Below, piece after piece: positions 18,070 to 27,202 of a stretch of 64,000 nucleotides of DNA. Location: positions 1 through 64,000 of the forward strand of contig NZ_NVWY01000002.1 in NCBI RefSeq assembly GCF_002733835.1, read 5' to 3'. The notes under the pieces were generated by a model that ran no database searches, was not told the DNA's origin, and was given only the letters and a program-made list of their open reading frames with translations. This DNA comes from Alcanivorax sp. Lineage in GTDB: Bacteria > Pseudomonadota > Gammaproteobacteria > Pseudomonadales > Alcanivoracaceae. The translations under genes and the position numbers were made by a program. Every line of letters begins with the position of its first letter. Within the stretch, counting starts at the first letter, position 1.

Positions 18070-19725
18070 GTGGAACGCGAATCTATGGAAGTCGACGTAG
18101 TCATCGTCGGCGCCGGTCCTTCCGGTCTGGCAACTGCCTGCCGTCTGGGCCAGATCGCCCAGGAAACTGGTCAGGAAATCAGTGTTGTTGTGGTAGAGAA
18201 AGGCTCCGAAGTGGGCGCCCATATCCTTTCCGGTGCGGTACTTGAGCCGCGCGCCCTGAATGAACTGTTCCCCAACTGGCAGGAACTGGGCGCCCCGGTG
18301 AACACCAAGGTAACCGGCGACGAGATCTTCTTCCTCACCGGCCCGGAAAAGGCACAGAAAGTGCCCAACCTGTTCGTTCCCAAGACCATGCACAACGAAG
18401 GGAACTACATTATTTCCCTGGGTAACTTGTGCCGCTGGCTCGGCGAGCAGGCCGAAGGCCTGGGCATCGAAGTCTTCCCCGGCTTCGCCGCCAGCGAAGT
18501 GCTGTACAACGAAGACGGCTCTGTAAAAGGCATCGCCACCGGCGATTCCGGCATCGGCCATGACGGCGAGCACAAGCCCAGCTACACCCCGGGCATGGAG
18601 CTTCACGCCAAGTACACCATCTTCTCTGAAGGCTGCCGTGGTCATCTGGGCAAGCAGCTGCAGGAAAAATTCAACCTGCGTGAAGGCACCGATCCGCAAC
18701 ATTACGGCATCGGCATCAAAGAGTTGTGGGACATTGACCCGGCCAAACACCAGGAAGGGCTGGTCGTTCACACCGCTGGCTGGCCGCTGACTGAATCCGG
18801 CTCCCCGGGTGGTGCTTTCCTGTACCACATCGAAAACAACCAGGTTGCCCTGGGCCTGATCACCGATCTGGCCTACTCCAACCCGCACGTCTCACCGTTC
18901 GACGAGATGCAGCGCTGGAAGACCAACCCGGAAATTAAAAAGCATCTGGAAGGCGGCAAGCGTGTCTCCTATGGCGCCCGCGCCATCTCCAAGGGTGGCC
19001 TGCAGTCCCTGCCCAAGATGACCTTCCCCGGCGGCCTGCTGGTGGGCTGTAATGCTGGCACGCTGAACTTTGCCAAGATCAAGGGCACTCACACGGCCAT
19101 GAAGTCCGGCATGATTGCCGCCGAAGTTCTGGCGGAAGCTCTCAAGGGCGGTCGTGGCAGCGACGAGTTGACCGAGTACAAGGATGCCTTCGACAAGAGC
19201 TGGGTTTACGAAGAACTGCACGCGCAGCGCAACTTCGGCCCGGCCCAGCACAAGTTCGGCAACCTGGTCGGCTCCGCTTTCGCCTTTGTGGACATCAACC
19301 TGTTCAATGGCAAGCTGCCCTTCACCATGCGCGATACCACCCCGGATCACGCTACCCTGAAGCCGGCTGACCAGAGCAAGAAGATCGACTACCCGAAGCC
19401 GGACGGCAAGATCACCTTCGCCAAACTGGACAGCGTATTCCTGTCCAACACCAACCACGAAGAAGATCAGCCCTGTCACCTGACGCTGAAAGATCCCAGC
19501 GTGCCGCTTGAGGTTAACCTGCCCAAGTGGGACGAGCCGGCCCAGCGTTACTGTCCCGCAGGCGTGTACGAAGTGGTGGAAGACGAGAATACGGGCGACA
19601 AGCGTTTCCAGATCAACGCCCAGAACTGTGTCCACTGCAAAACCTGTGACATCAAGGACCCCACCCAGAACATCAACTGGGTGGCCCCGGAAGGCACCGG
19701 CGGCCCGAATTACCCGAACATGTAA
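18070..19725 (+). CDS. ETF-ubiquinone oxidoreductase
   Basis: Membrane-associated flavoprotein that moves electrons from reduced ETF into the quinone pool. 551 residues from GTG 18070, beginning MERESMEVDVVIVGAGPSG as in Pseudomonas homologues; AGGAGA at 18058-18063 is well spaced. The FAD motif GAGPSG is at the N-terminus, and the C-terminal 4Fe-4S ligands are seen in CPAGVYEV and NCVHCKTCDIKDP. Divergent from etfBA, its electron donor. Confidence 0.96.
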   Translation: MERESMEVDVVIVGAGPSGLATACRLGQIAQETGQEISVVVVEKGSEVGAHILSGAVLEPRALNELFPNWQELGAPVNTKVTGDEIFFLTGPEKAQKVPNLFVPKTMHNEGNYIISLGNLCRWLGEQAEGLGIEVFPGFAASEVLYNEDGSVKGIATGDSGIGHDGEHKPSYTPGMELHAKYTIFSEGCRGHLGKQLQEKFNLREGTDPQHYGIGIKELWDIDPAKHQEGLVVHTAGWPLTESGSPGGAFLYHIENNQVALGLITDLAYSNPHVSPFDEMQRWKTNPEIKKHLEGGKRVSYGARAISKGGLQSLPKMTFPGGLLVGCNAGTLNFAKIKGTHTAMKSGMIAAEVLAEALKGGRGSDELTEYKDAFDKSWVYEELHAQRNFGPAQHKFGNLVGSAFAFVDINLFNGKLPFTMRDTTPDHATLKPADQSKKIDYPKPDGKITFAKLDSVFLSNTNHEEDQPCHLTLKDPSVPLEVNLPKWDEPAQRYCPAGVYEVVEDENTGDKRFQINAQNCVHCKTCDIKDPTQNINWVAPEGTGGPNYPNM

Positions 19726-19753
19726 TTCCCGTCACGGCTTCCGTGTCACAAAC

Positions 19754-19783
19754 AAAAAAGGCGCCTTTTCTGGCGCCTTTTTT
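19754..19783 (+). terminator. Rho-independent terminator after ETF-QO
   Basis: Six A, GGCGCC, a 6-nt loop TTTTCT, GGCGCC and a T run. Symmetric A and T flanks make it functional in either direction. Confidence 0.9.
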
Positions 19784-19826
19784 GTTATGGCCGGACTGTC
19801 AAACCCTGACAGCCCGGCAAAAAGGG

Positions 19827-20030
19827 TCAGGCCAGAGGTCTCTGCAGACGCTGGATCACCCGGGCACGCTGCTGCGCACGGTTCTTGCGCAGGCGGTACC
19901 AGGCCAGACGAATGCGATAATCCAGGGCATCCATCATCGCCAGCGGAGGCATGGCCGGCATGTGCAGGTCCGGTTTGCGGGACTGAATCCGTACCGGGGC
20001 TTCAAGGGTCTGGGTTTCGTTGTGCTTCAT
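19827..20030 (-). CDS. Small basic protein, unrecognised
   Basis: 67 residues from ATG 20030, which is preceded by GGGAGGAGA about 5 nt upstream, a very good ribosome site. The product has a proline- and methionine-rich middle (MPAMPPLAMMDAL) and a strongly basic C-terminal half with many Arg and Gln. Divergent from the LysR gene, 129 bp away, which suggests it could be its target. No family recognised. Confidence 0.6.
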   Translation of the reverse strand: MKHNETQTLEAPVRIQSRKPDLHMPAMPPLAMMDALDYRIRLAWYRLRKNRAQQRARVIQRLQRPLA

Positions 20031-20159
20031 GGTCTCCTCCCTGTCTGATGACAATATGGAGTGGCTGGGCTTTGATTGGCTTCCATGATGCAATCAGGTT
20101 TATTATCAGTAAATCGAAAAGAACTGCACCTAGCGTTCAATTTTTCTGAAAGGTAAGCC

Positions 20160-21044
20160 ATGCCACCCAACACCCCTCTCCAGCCCCTGCTGGACACGGA
20201 AATCCTGCGTAGTTTCGTGGCCATCGCCGAAACCGAAAGCTTTACCCAGGCTGCCAGCGAAGTGTTCCGCACCCCCTCGGCACTGAGCATGCAGATCAAG
20301 CGCCTGGAGGAGCAGCTCGGCCAACGGCTATTCCTGCGCGAAGCCCGGCGAGTCAGCCTGACCGCCGAAGGGGAAGCCATGCTCGGTTACGCCCGGCGGC
20401 TACTGAAGCTGAACCAGGAAGCCATCAGCCATTTCACCGCCCCTGAACTGGAAGGCACCGTGCGGCTGGGCACCCCGGATGATATCGGCACCCGCATCCT
20501 GCCCCAGGTGCTCACCCAGTTTTCCCGCTCCCACCCTGCGGTACAGGTCAATGTGATTGTCGGCCGCAGCGCCGACATGCTCAAACAGCTGGACGCCGGC
20601 AAGCTGGACCTGATTATGGTGACCACCGGCAAGCAGGCACGGCCAGCACGAGGGGAAGTGGTACATAGCGAGCCCCTGGTATGGGCAGGCGCCCAGAGCG
20701 GTATCGCGGTGACCCAAAATCCCCTCCCCCTGGCGCTGGCCAGCCAGGGCTGCCCCTGGCGCAAAATGGCCCTGGAGGCGCTGGACCACAGCCAACATCG
20801 CTACCGGATTGCCTATACCAGCGAGCACTGTGCCGGCCAGGAAGCGGCCATGCAGGCGGATCTCGCCATCGGCCCCTTTCCGCTCAGCCTCATTCAGCCC
20901 CCGCTACAGCAGCTGGGAGACGAATTTGCACTCCCCGAGCTGGGCGATTATCAAATCGCCATGCTCTACCGCGGCGAAGAAGGGTCTGCCACCCACGTGC
21001 TGGCTGGCCATGTCCGGGCCGTTTTCCGGGCCCTGCGGCTGTAA
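20160..21044 (+). CDS. LysR family transcriptional regulator
   Basis: 294 residues. The N-terminal winged helix-turn-helix is plain: FVAIAETESFTQAASEVF, the recognition segment TPSALSMQIKRLEEQLG and LFLREARRVSLTAEGE. A periplasmic-binding-like effector domain follows from about residue 95. AAAGGTAAGCC precedes the ATG. Targets cannot be read off, but the divergent 67-residue gene and the shared upstream gap make autoregulation plus control of that gene plausible. Confidence 0.92.
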   Translation: MPPNTPLQPLLDTEILRSFVAIAETESFTQAASEVFRTPSALSMQIKRLEEQLGQRLFLREARRVSLTAEGEAMLGYARRLLKLNQEAISHFTAPELEGTVRLGTPDDIGTRILPQVLTQFSRSHPAVQVNVIVGRSADMLKQLDAGKLDLIMVTTGKQARPARGEVVHSEPLVWAGAQSGIAVTQNPLPLALASQGCPWRKMALEALDHSQHRYRIAYTSEHCAGQEAAMQADLAIGPFPLSLIQPPLQQLGDEFALPELGDYQIAMLYRGEEGSATHVLAGHVRAVFRALRL

Positions 21045-21173
21045 TGGGTCAGAAAACACCAGAAACGATACAAATAATTTATTTTGTCTCATTGTGTAAT
21101 CACCACATCCTCGTTAGCATAAATTGAAACGAGCGTATGACCGGTTCAGAACCGGCTTTCGAGGATGAACAAA

Positions 21174-22058
21174 ATGACAGCACAAGCCTCTGCTTTCGAT
21201 AACAAAACCCGGCTTGAGAACCAATGGCCGGAACCTCTCAGCGCCAAAGAACTGGATCGCAAATTCCCCGGCGTTCTGGACAACACCGTTATGCTGTCCG
21301 CCGGGGCGAATATCATCATGCAGCTGGCCCTGCCCGCGGTCGGTTACGGCGTCGCCGAGAGCCGTGTAAAAAGTGGCTCCGTCCTGCACCGTCCGCTCAA
21401 ACGCACCCGCACCACCTTTACCTATCTGGCCGTTGCCATGATGGGCACGAGCGAAGAAAAGCTGGCCTATCGAAAAGCCGTTAACGGCGCGCACAAGCAG
21501 GTCTATTCCACTGACAGCTCCCCGGTAAAATACAATGCCTTCGACCCCGAACTGCAGATGTGGGTTGCCGCCTGCCTGTATTGGGGCTTTGTGGATACCT
21601 ATCAGAAAGTTAACCGGACGCTGAGCCGCGCAGAGCAGGAAGAGTTCTATCAGTTATCTCACCCGCTGGGCACCACCCTGCAGGTTCGCCAGGACATGTG
21701 GCCCCGGGATCTGGATGGCTTTGAGGCGTACTGGCAAAACGGCCTGAAGAACCTGAGCATTGATGACCGTGTGCGTGAATTCCTGATGATCATCGCCGAT
21801 CTGAAATTCCTCAATCCGGTTAGCCAGTTACTGTTCAGCCGCTTCAACCGGTTTGTCACCACCGGCTTTCTTCCTCAGGAACTGCGCGATCAGATGCACC
21901 TGGAATGGAACGACGACAAGCAGCGCAAGTTTGAACGCTTTGTGCGGATGGCTGGCCGTATCAGCCGCCTCTTTCCTCGCCCTATTCGCCAGGCCGCTTA
22001 TCTGCTGCCGCTCTGGGACTTCCGTCGCCGGCTGAAAAAAGGCAAGCCTCTCATTTAA
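21174..22058 (+). CDS. MpaB/Lcp-like oxygenase family protein (DUF2236)
   Basis: About 294 residues of the DUF2236 family, related to fungal MpaB and the haem-dependent latex-clearing protein. Seen features are the N-terminal MLSAGANIIMQLALPAVGYG, a motif with Arg and Thr (RTRTTFTYLAVAMMG), and HKQVY and WVAACLYWGFV segments that in this family surround the haem pocket. GAGG sits 8 nt before ATG 21174; ATG 21165 is too close to it. Substrate unknown. Monocistronic, ended by the hairpin at 22077. Confidence 0.8.
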   Translation: MTAQASAFDNKTRLENQWPEPLSAKELDRKFPGVLDNTVMLSAGANIIMQLALPAVGYGVAESRVKSGSVLHRPLKRTRTTFTYLAVAMMGTSEEKLAYRKAVNGAHKQVYSTDSSPVKYNAFDPELQMWVAACLYWGFVDTYQKVNRTLSRAEQEEFYQLSHPLGTTLQVRQDMWPRDLDGFEAYWQNGLKNLSIDDRVREFLMIIADLKFLNPVSQLLFSRFNRFVTTGFLPQELRDQMHLEWNDDKQRKFERFVRMAGRISRLFPRPIRQAAYLLPLWDFRRRLKKGKPLI

Positions 22059-22076
22059 ACCCTGCTCGCCAATCCT

Positions 22077-22104
22077 GGTAGGGGGCATGCCCCCCTATCC
22101 TTTT
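22077..22104 (+). terminator. Terminator hairpin overlapping the next gene end
   Basis: TAGGGGG-CATG-CCCCCCTA followed by TCCTTTT. It ends the MpaB-like gene and its right arm contains the stop codon (22095-22097) of the converging pseudouridine synthase gene. Confidence 0.75.
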
Positions 22105-22820
22105 ATCGGCAACCTTGCGATACCGGCCACCTCCTCAGGCAGCAGGTCACGGCTCTCCCCCGGGGCCAGGCTTTCATCCAGAACCAGATGACCGATAGCC
22201 AAGCGGTGCAACGTCAGCACCTTGTTATCGAAACGTCCGAACATTCTCTTGATCTGGTGATAACGGCCTTCGCACAGCCAGACATCCGCCTCGTAAGCAC
22301 TACGAATTCTGAGCGTCGCCGGGCGTGTCTGGATGCCCTCGAATGCGAACCACATGCCTTCGGAAAATGCGGCCACATACGCCTCCGTCAGAGGCTGCTC
22401 CACCGTCACCCGATAGTGCTTACGAACCTGACTCTGCGGCTGACTAAGCTGCCGGGACCAGGCGCCATCATTTGTCAGCAACACCAGGCCTGTACTGTTG
22501 AAATCCAGCCTGCCGGCCAGATGCAAACCCTGACGCTGTGACGCAGGCAACAAATCCATCACGGTGGTGTGCTGATCGTCACTGGTGGCGCTGACCACGC
22601 CGGCAGGCTTGTTCAGCATCAGGTAACGCGGCGCCTCACTTTGCAGCAGCTCCCCGTCCAGCTCTACCCGGTCGAACGGGCCGATTCGCTGCTGACGATC
22701 CCTTACCGGCACGCCATTCACCCGCACGCGCCCCGCAGCCAGCACCGGACGCAGCCCGCTGCGGCTGACTTGCAGAACCTGGCTGAGAAAACGATCGAGT
22801 CGGTGGTTGCGGCTTGGCAT
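22095..22820 (-). CDS. RsuA-family rRNA pseudouridine synthase
   Basis: Enzyme converting uridine to pseudouridine in rRNA. From ATG 22820 it has 241 residues: an N-terminal S4 RNA-binding domain (HRLDRFLSQ...AAGRVRVNG), then the catalytic motif GRLDFNSTGLVLLTNDG with the nucleophilic Asp, and KHYRVTVEQPL. The frame stays open to 22967, but the extra residues are not conserved and neither start has a strong ribosome site. RsuA (16S U516) or an RluE-like role are both possible. Confidence 0.85.
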   Translation of the reverse strand: MPSRNHRLDRFLSQVLQVSRSGLRPVLAAGRVRVNGVPVRDRQQRIGPFDRVELDGELLQSEAPRYLMLNKPAGVVSATSDDQHTTVMDLLPASQRQGLHLAGRLDFNSTGLVLLTNDGAWSRQLSQPQSQVRKHYRVTVEQPLTEAYVAAFSEGMWFAFEGIQTRPATLRIRSAYEADVWLCEGRYHQIKRMFGRFDNKVLTLHRLAIGHLVLDESLAPGESRDLLPEEVAGIARLPIKG

Positions 22821-22984
22821 GACGTAATCATAATCGCGCAGCTCACCGCTGGCGAACCGTTCCAGCCCTATAGCCATAACCGATAGGTGCAAACGCACCC
22901 GAATCCGTATAATTGAAAATTCTGGCAGTGTCACTGCATCAGACAAAGACAAGGCACAGACTTTCACGCTTGGGCTCCCGGTTT

Positions 22985-24094
22985 ATGCAACAAAGCACGT
23001 TCCGAATCTGGTCCTCCCTGCACACCTGGACCAGCCTGATCAGCACCGCTTTCCTGTTAATGCTTTGCATCACCGGACTGCCGCTGATCTTTCATGATGA
23101 ACTCGACAGCGTTCTCCACAGTGACCACTGGCAGCCCGCCAACCCTGGCGGTGCACTCCTGAGCCTGGACGATATTCTCGAGCAGGCGGCGCAGCACCGC
23201 CCTGGTGAAGTCCCGCTGTTCATGAGCTTCGATATCGACCGCCCGGTGATTAACGTCACCAGCGGTCCCGCGCCGGATTCCCCCGGCAGCGACATGACCA
23301 TGGCGTCCTTCGATCGAACCAGCGGCGAGGCGGTACCCGGGCACGAGGGCTTCGACATCATGGAATTCCTGCTGCAATTACACACCGACATGTTCCTGGG
23401 CTTACCCGGCATGCTGTTTTTGGGCGCCATGGGCCTGCTGCTGATCATCGCCATTGTGTCCGGCGTTGTGCTCTATGCCCCCTTCATGCGCAAACTGGAA
23501 TTCGGCGCCTTGCGCACCCGGCGTTCCAAACGCATCAAGTGGCTGGATTACCACAACTTGCTGGGCATTGTGACCGTGGCCTGGCTCACCGTGGTGGGCC
23601 TCACCGGCGTGGTGAATACCCTTGCTGACCCTATCACCACTACCTGGCGAACCCAGGCACTGGCCGATCTGACTGCCGGCTACCAGGGCGACACCGTTCC
23701 CACCCCGTCTGAGATGGCCTCGCTGGATGATGCCGTCAAGCAGGCAGTGGAAGCAGCGCCGGACATGACCCTGCAATTTGTCGCCTTCCCCGGTGGTTCC
23801 TGGTCCACCAACTATCACTACGCCATTTTCCTGCACGGCAACACGCCCCTCACCTCGCACATCATCACACCGGTGCTGATTGATGCGCGCACCGGGGAAT
23901 TTGCCGGCATGCGAGAGATGCCCTGGTACAACAAGGCTCTGTCACTCTCAAGCCCGCTACACTTTGGGGATTACGGCGGATTACCGCTGAAGATTCTCTG
24001 GTTTGTACTGGACCTGTTTACCATTGTGGTGCTGGTGACCGGCCTGTACCTGTGGTGGGTGCGGCGGCGAAACAACAACGCTGGAGGGGCATGA
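22985..24094 (+). CDS. PepSY-associated membrane protein
   Basis: About 370 residues from ATG 22985 with four membrane helices. It opens with the family hallmark FRIWSSLHTWTSLISTAFLL, has HTDMFLGLPGMLFLG and DYHNLLGIVTVAWL with conserved His residues, and ends with a TM helix and Arg/Asn tail. Such proteins are linked to iron or siderophore reduction in some bacteria. An upstream TTG at 22913 is in frame but lacks support. Overlaps the next small gene. Confidence 0.82.
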   Translation: MQQSTFRIWSSLHTWTSLISTAFLLMLCITGLPLIFHDELDSVLHSDHWQPANPGGALLSLDDILEQAAQHRPGEVPLFMSFDIDRPVINVTSGPAPDSPGSDMTMASFDRTSGEAVPGHEGFDIMEFLLQLHTDMFLGLPGMLFLGAMGLLLIIAIVSGVVLYAPFMRKLEFGALRTRRSKRIKWLDYHNLLGIVTVAWLTVVGLTGVVNTLADPITTTWRTQALADLTAGYQGDTVPTPSEMASLDDAVKQAVEAAPDMTLQFVAFPGGSWSTNYHYAIFLHGNTPLTSHIITPVLIDARTGEFAGMREMPWYNKALSLSSPLHFGDYGGLPLKILWFVLDLFTIVVLVTGLYLWWVRRRNNNAGGA

Positions 24095-24252
24095 TGGGCC
24101 GAACGTTTGCCATTCCGCTGTTCATCGGCATCACCAGTATCGTGGGGCTGCTGGCCGCCCTGCTCGGCGATGGTGCCTACGACGCAGTATCCTGGTTGGG
24201 CCTGGGCATCCCGGTGGCCGCCGTGATTTACGCCTACGCCAAACGGCTCTGA
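24091..24252 (+). CDS. Small two-helix membrane protein
   Basis: 53 residues or 52 if the second ATG at 24094 is used. GGAGGGG at 24083-24089 fits the second ATG best. The start overlaps the PepSY gene stop (ATGA), so translation is coupled. Two hydrophobic helices are separated by GDGAYDAVSW. Likely an accessory subunit to the PepSY protein; no family recognised. Confidence 0.6.
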   Translation: MMGRTFAIPLFIGITSIVGLLAALLGDGAYDAVSWLGLGIPVAAVIYAYAKRL

Positions 24253-24273
24253 CATCCGCCATAACAGGCTACT

Positions 24274-24445
24274 GTAGGAGCCCCACTTGAGGGGCGAACA
24301 GCAACAGGGGGTGAACACCCGTCTCACCACAGAGCAAAAGCCACAAAGACAATTAATGGCTCTACTCTGTGATCTCCATTCCCTCTATGAGAATTGGCAG
24401 ATGTCTTTTCAGATTTGGGTTTCGCCCCTCAAGTGAGGCTCCTAC
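24274..24445. repeat. Inverted pair of REP sequences
   Basis: 24274-24298 reads GTAGGAG-CCCC-ACTTGA-GGGG-CGAA and 24421-24445 is its reverse orientation, TTCGCCCCTC...GGCTCCTAC. Two REPs facing each other over about 120 bp form a BIME-like unit between a plus-strand and a minus-strand gene. The spacer is AT-rich without coding signs. Confidence 0.8.
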
Positions 24446-24463
24446 ATACAAGACAAAAAGGTA

Positions 24464-25927
24464 CTAGAAGCGAACAGTCACCGCCGAAATAAACGCATCG
24501 CGAGTACCGATAAAACCATCGTATTCCAGCATGACAGACAACCTCGGTGTCACGTCCCAGTTGGCTCCCGTCACCAGATTCCAGCGGTCAGAATTGCTCT
24601 GGTCCACCTCGTAATCCAGCACCTGATCCGTACCCGGTATCGCCAGGCTGCCAGCCGCCACCGTGCGCACATCCAGATAGTTCCCCCCGGCAAACACCGT
24701 CAGCCGCCCTGCCCGGTTCAAGGCAAAGCCGCGACCCACTCGCGGGCTGACGGTAAAGGCGCGCCCCTCCAGCGTGGTCTTGTCGGAATCGGTCCAGGTC
24801 ACGTTAAACGGCACCAATAAAAACCAGTCCCGCCACCCGGAGGCCACCACGCCCCCAGCGCCATAATTTATCGGGCTAAGGTCCACATCAATGGGGAAGC
24901 GCACCTGCTTGCCTTCAAACAGATAGCACACCGGCGGCCTGATGGCACCGGAACAGTCCCTGCCAATCTGATTTAGCATGGTGTCGCCGTCTAGCTGAAT
25001 ATCCAGATCCAGGTCGCCATTTACCTGCCCGAAAGTGCCGTACAAATTCAAAAACGGCAGCACCCAGGCATCGACCTTGATCTGTTCGGTAATCAAATCA
25101 CTATCGGCACCGAAAGACACAAACTGGTATGGGCGGGTGCCATTACCATTGAAACCCACCTGCAGGTTTTCAATCCGCATATCCTGGCGCACGTCCGCCC
25201 GCAGCACACCGATGCCAAACGGCATCGGCAAATCATAGCCACGAGCCACCGCCTGCTTGCCAAGAAAAGGGAGAGGGTGATTCCAGTAACGGGGAGCATC
25301 GGCACTGTTGGAATCATGGCTCGAATAACGGTTCGGAAAGTTATACTGAGACAGGCCGGTGTCAGTCAGGCGATGATTCACCCGCACCTGGCTAATATCC
25401 ATGCTGGCGCCCGCCGACACCCCCGTTTCACTGGAAACAAACAGCTCAATGCCCGCACTGCCGGAACGCATCTGTTCATCACTGCCGCCCACATTGGAGC
25501 TCGCGTTGGATTGCAACAACCACTTGCCCCGCCTGATCTGGTTGATCACGGCAGGGTCAGTAATCACCGCCACAAAACGCTCCGCCCGGGCACCAATGCC
25601 CAGCCCCATGCGAACGGAATGAATATCCAGATAGGTCTGCGTGTCGTTACGCTGGTCGTGCAACACCGCCACCGAGGTGCCGCCGCCCAAAGGCCCCAGA
25701 AGCAGAATGTCAGTGGTGCCGACAATATAACCAGGGGCAGTATCCAGCCTTTGTTGCAGCTCCGGCATCTCGGCGATAAAGCTTGCCAGTGCCTGGTCGG
25801 TTTTCCAGTCCACTTGTTCGCGTACGGCATCCACATCCGCCACTGGCGTTCCCACACAGCCGACCAGGCAACCTGTCGCCCACGATAATAGCAATGCCAG
25901 TTTGACTGGTACCAACGAGTGCCCCAT
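24464..25927 (-). CDS. SYLF-domain lipoprotein fused to a beta-barrel
   Basis: 487 residues. The signal peptide ends in a lipobox, LVGC, giving a lipidated Cys near residue 24. Residues about 60-150 resemble the SYLF/Ysc84 lipid-binding domain (PGYIVGTTDILLLGPLGGGTS..., RMGLGIGARAERFV). The C-terminal half has alternating amphipathic strands and ends in ...SAVTVRF with terminal Phe, the outer-membrane barrel signature. Probably outer-membrane. The combination is unusual; function unknown. Confidence 0.65.
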   Translation of the reverse strand: MGHSLVPVKLALLLSWATGCLVGCVGTPVADVDAVREQVDWKTDQALASFIAEMPELQQRLDTAPGYIVGTTDILLLGPLGGGTSVAVLHDQRNDTQTYLDIHSVRMGLGIGARAERFVAVITDPAVINQIRRGKWLLQSNASSNVGGSDEQMRSGSAGIELFVSSETGVSAGASMDISQVRVNHRLTDTGLSQYNFPNRYSSHDSNSADAPRYWNHPLPFLGKQAVARGYDLPMPFGIGVLRADVRQDMRIENLQVGFNGNGTRPYQFVSFGADSDLITEQIKVDAWVLPFLNLYGTFGQVNGDLDLDIQLDGDTMLNQIGRDCSGAIRPPVCYLFEGKQVRFPIDVDLSPINYGAGGVVASGWRDWFLLVPFNVTWTDSDKTTLEGRAFTVSPRVGRGFALNRAGRLTVFAGGNYLDVRTVAAGSLAIPGTDQVLDYEVDQSNSDRWNLVTGANWDVTPRLSVMLEYDGFIGTRDAFISAVTVRF

Positions 25928-26116
25928 TCACCGTTTCCCTTTGCCGCTTCCTTTTACTGCTTCCGTGCATCCCCTGATGCTTTCAATGGATGGTGGACGG
26001 TTTTAGGGACACTGTCACGCCGCAGACATCACACGATGGCGAGTCCCCACACGCTATTGAAGAAAATGAACACCCGTTCGGGCCTGAAGGCCCAACCCTT
26101 TTTCTGTATTCCCGGC

Positions 26117-26527
26117 TCAGGGCTGTTTATCGAAGCTCTTCACCCCTTCCGGAATGGTGAACCAATCCTGTTTCTCGCTGACCCATACATGGGCCTGGGG
26201 TTGGATAATCCGGGTATCGGAGAGATTGGCAGGCTTGAGCTTGATTGTATCCGGCTGGTCAGGATTGAAATGATAGATACGATTGCCACACCCGGGACAG
26301 AACCGGGCACCGTTGGTATTACCGCTTTCCGCCTTGCGCAGCCATTCACGCATTTCCCCCTGGAAGACAATGTCCTGGGTGCGAACCACAGCGGTAAGGC
26401 TGAACGCACTGGTAGACAACTTCTGGCACTCCTTGCAGTGACAGGCTAATACCATTTGCGGCTCGGCCAGCAACTGATAGGTCACCCCGCCACACTGGCA
26501 AGCCCCTTCTATTGGATAGGTCACCAT
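26117..26527 (-). CDS. GFA family zinc protein
   Basis: 136 residues with the full zinc-ligand pattern of the glutathione-dependent formaldehyde-activating/CENP-V family: CQCGG near the N-terminus, CHCKEC in the middle, and FCPGCGNRIYHF. Despite the family name, most bacterial members have no proven formaldehyde activity. Lies 15 bp downstream of the DUF1287 gene on the same strand. Confidence 0.9.
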   Translation of the reverse strand: MVTYPIEGACQCGGVTYQLLAEPQMVLACHCKECQKLSTSAFSLTAVVRTQDIVFQGEMREWLRKAESGNTNGARFCPGCGNRIYHFNPDQPDTIKLKPANLSDTRIIQPQAHVWVSEKQDWFTIPEGVKSFDKQP

Positions 26528-26542
26528 TTCAATCTCCCTTAT

Positions 26543-27169
26543 TTATTCAGGATTAACGACCGCAGGCTGATACCGATAGTGCCCGGTGATTCGGTAGTCA
26601 AACAACATGTCTTCAAGCCGGGGGCCGGCCCCGATGTTATGCACCACCTCAGGATTTCCTGTACTGGGCGACAGCGTGTCGGTGACGATACCAATGTGCG
26701 GCAAATTGCCCGGCAGCATCCAGGTCACCAGATCCCCCGGCGCATAATCCGCAGGGTTATCACTGACTGGCAACGACTCGCCATGACGAGTAAAGAAAGC
26801 CTGTAAATTGGGGACGCGGCGATGGTCGATATTGCTGTCGGTAGACGACAGCCCCCAGATCCGCCGGGACGGATAGGCATCGAAATCAGCGGCCATATCC
26901 TCGTGCACCAGCTGCTGCAAATCAGTACCAATAGCGCGGTAGGAACGGATGATTACATCGGTGCAGACACCGATCTCCGCCGGCACATCTCCGTTGGGAT
27001 AATCGATTCGGTAATAGGCCCCGTTGTAAGTCACCCTGTGTTCCGTGCGCGCCATCGCCGCCGCCACAAGGTCCTGCTGAAAGCTGTCGGCCAAGCCGTG
27101 CTCCGCAACCAGCAACGACACTGCAAGCCACCACCCCACTAATGCTCTCTTCAAAAACCGAATACCCAT
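26543..27169 (-). CDS. DUF1287 secreted protein
   Basis: 208 residues from ATG 27169 (AGGG 5-6 nt upstream), with an N-terminal signal peptide ending near HGLADS. The body matches DUF1287: YNGAYYRIDYPNGDVP, GVCTDVIIRSYRA with a conserved Cys, PGDLVTW and HIGIV. The Cys/His arrangement resembles NlpC/P60-type peptidases, so a periplasmic hydrolase role is possible. Co-oriented with GFA and DUF3465 genes. Confidence 0.85.
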   Translation of the reverse strand: MGIRFLKRALVGWWLAVSLLVAEHGLADSFQQDLVAAAMARTEHRVTYNGAYYRIDYPNGDVPAEIGVCTDVIIRSYRAIGTDLQQLVHEDMAADFDAYPSRRIWGLSSTDSNIDHRRVPNLQAFFTRHGESLPVSDNPADYAPGDLVTWMLPGNLPHIGIVTDTLSPSTGNPEVVHNIGAGPRLEDMLFDYRITGHYRYQPAVVNPE

Positions 27170-27202
27170 AATCCCTGGCACCTGAAACATGTAGGGGGAT
27201 GC

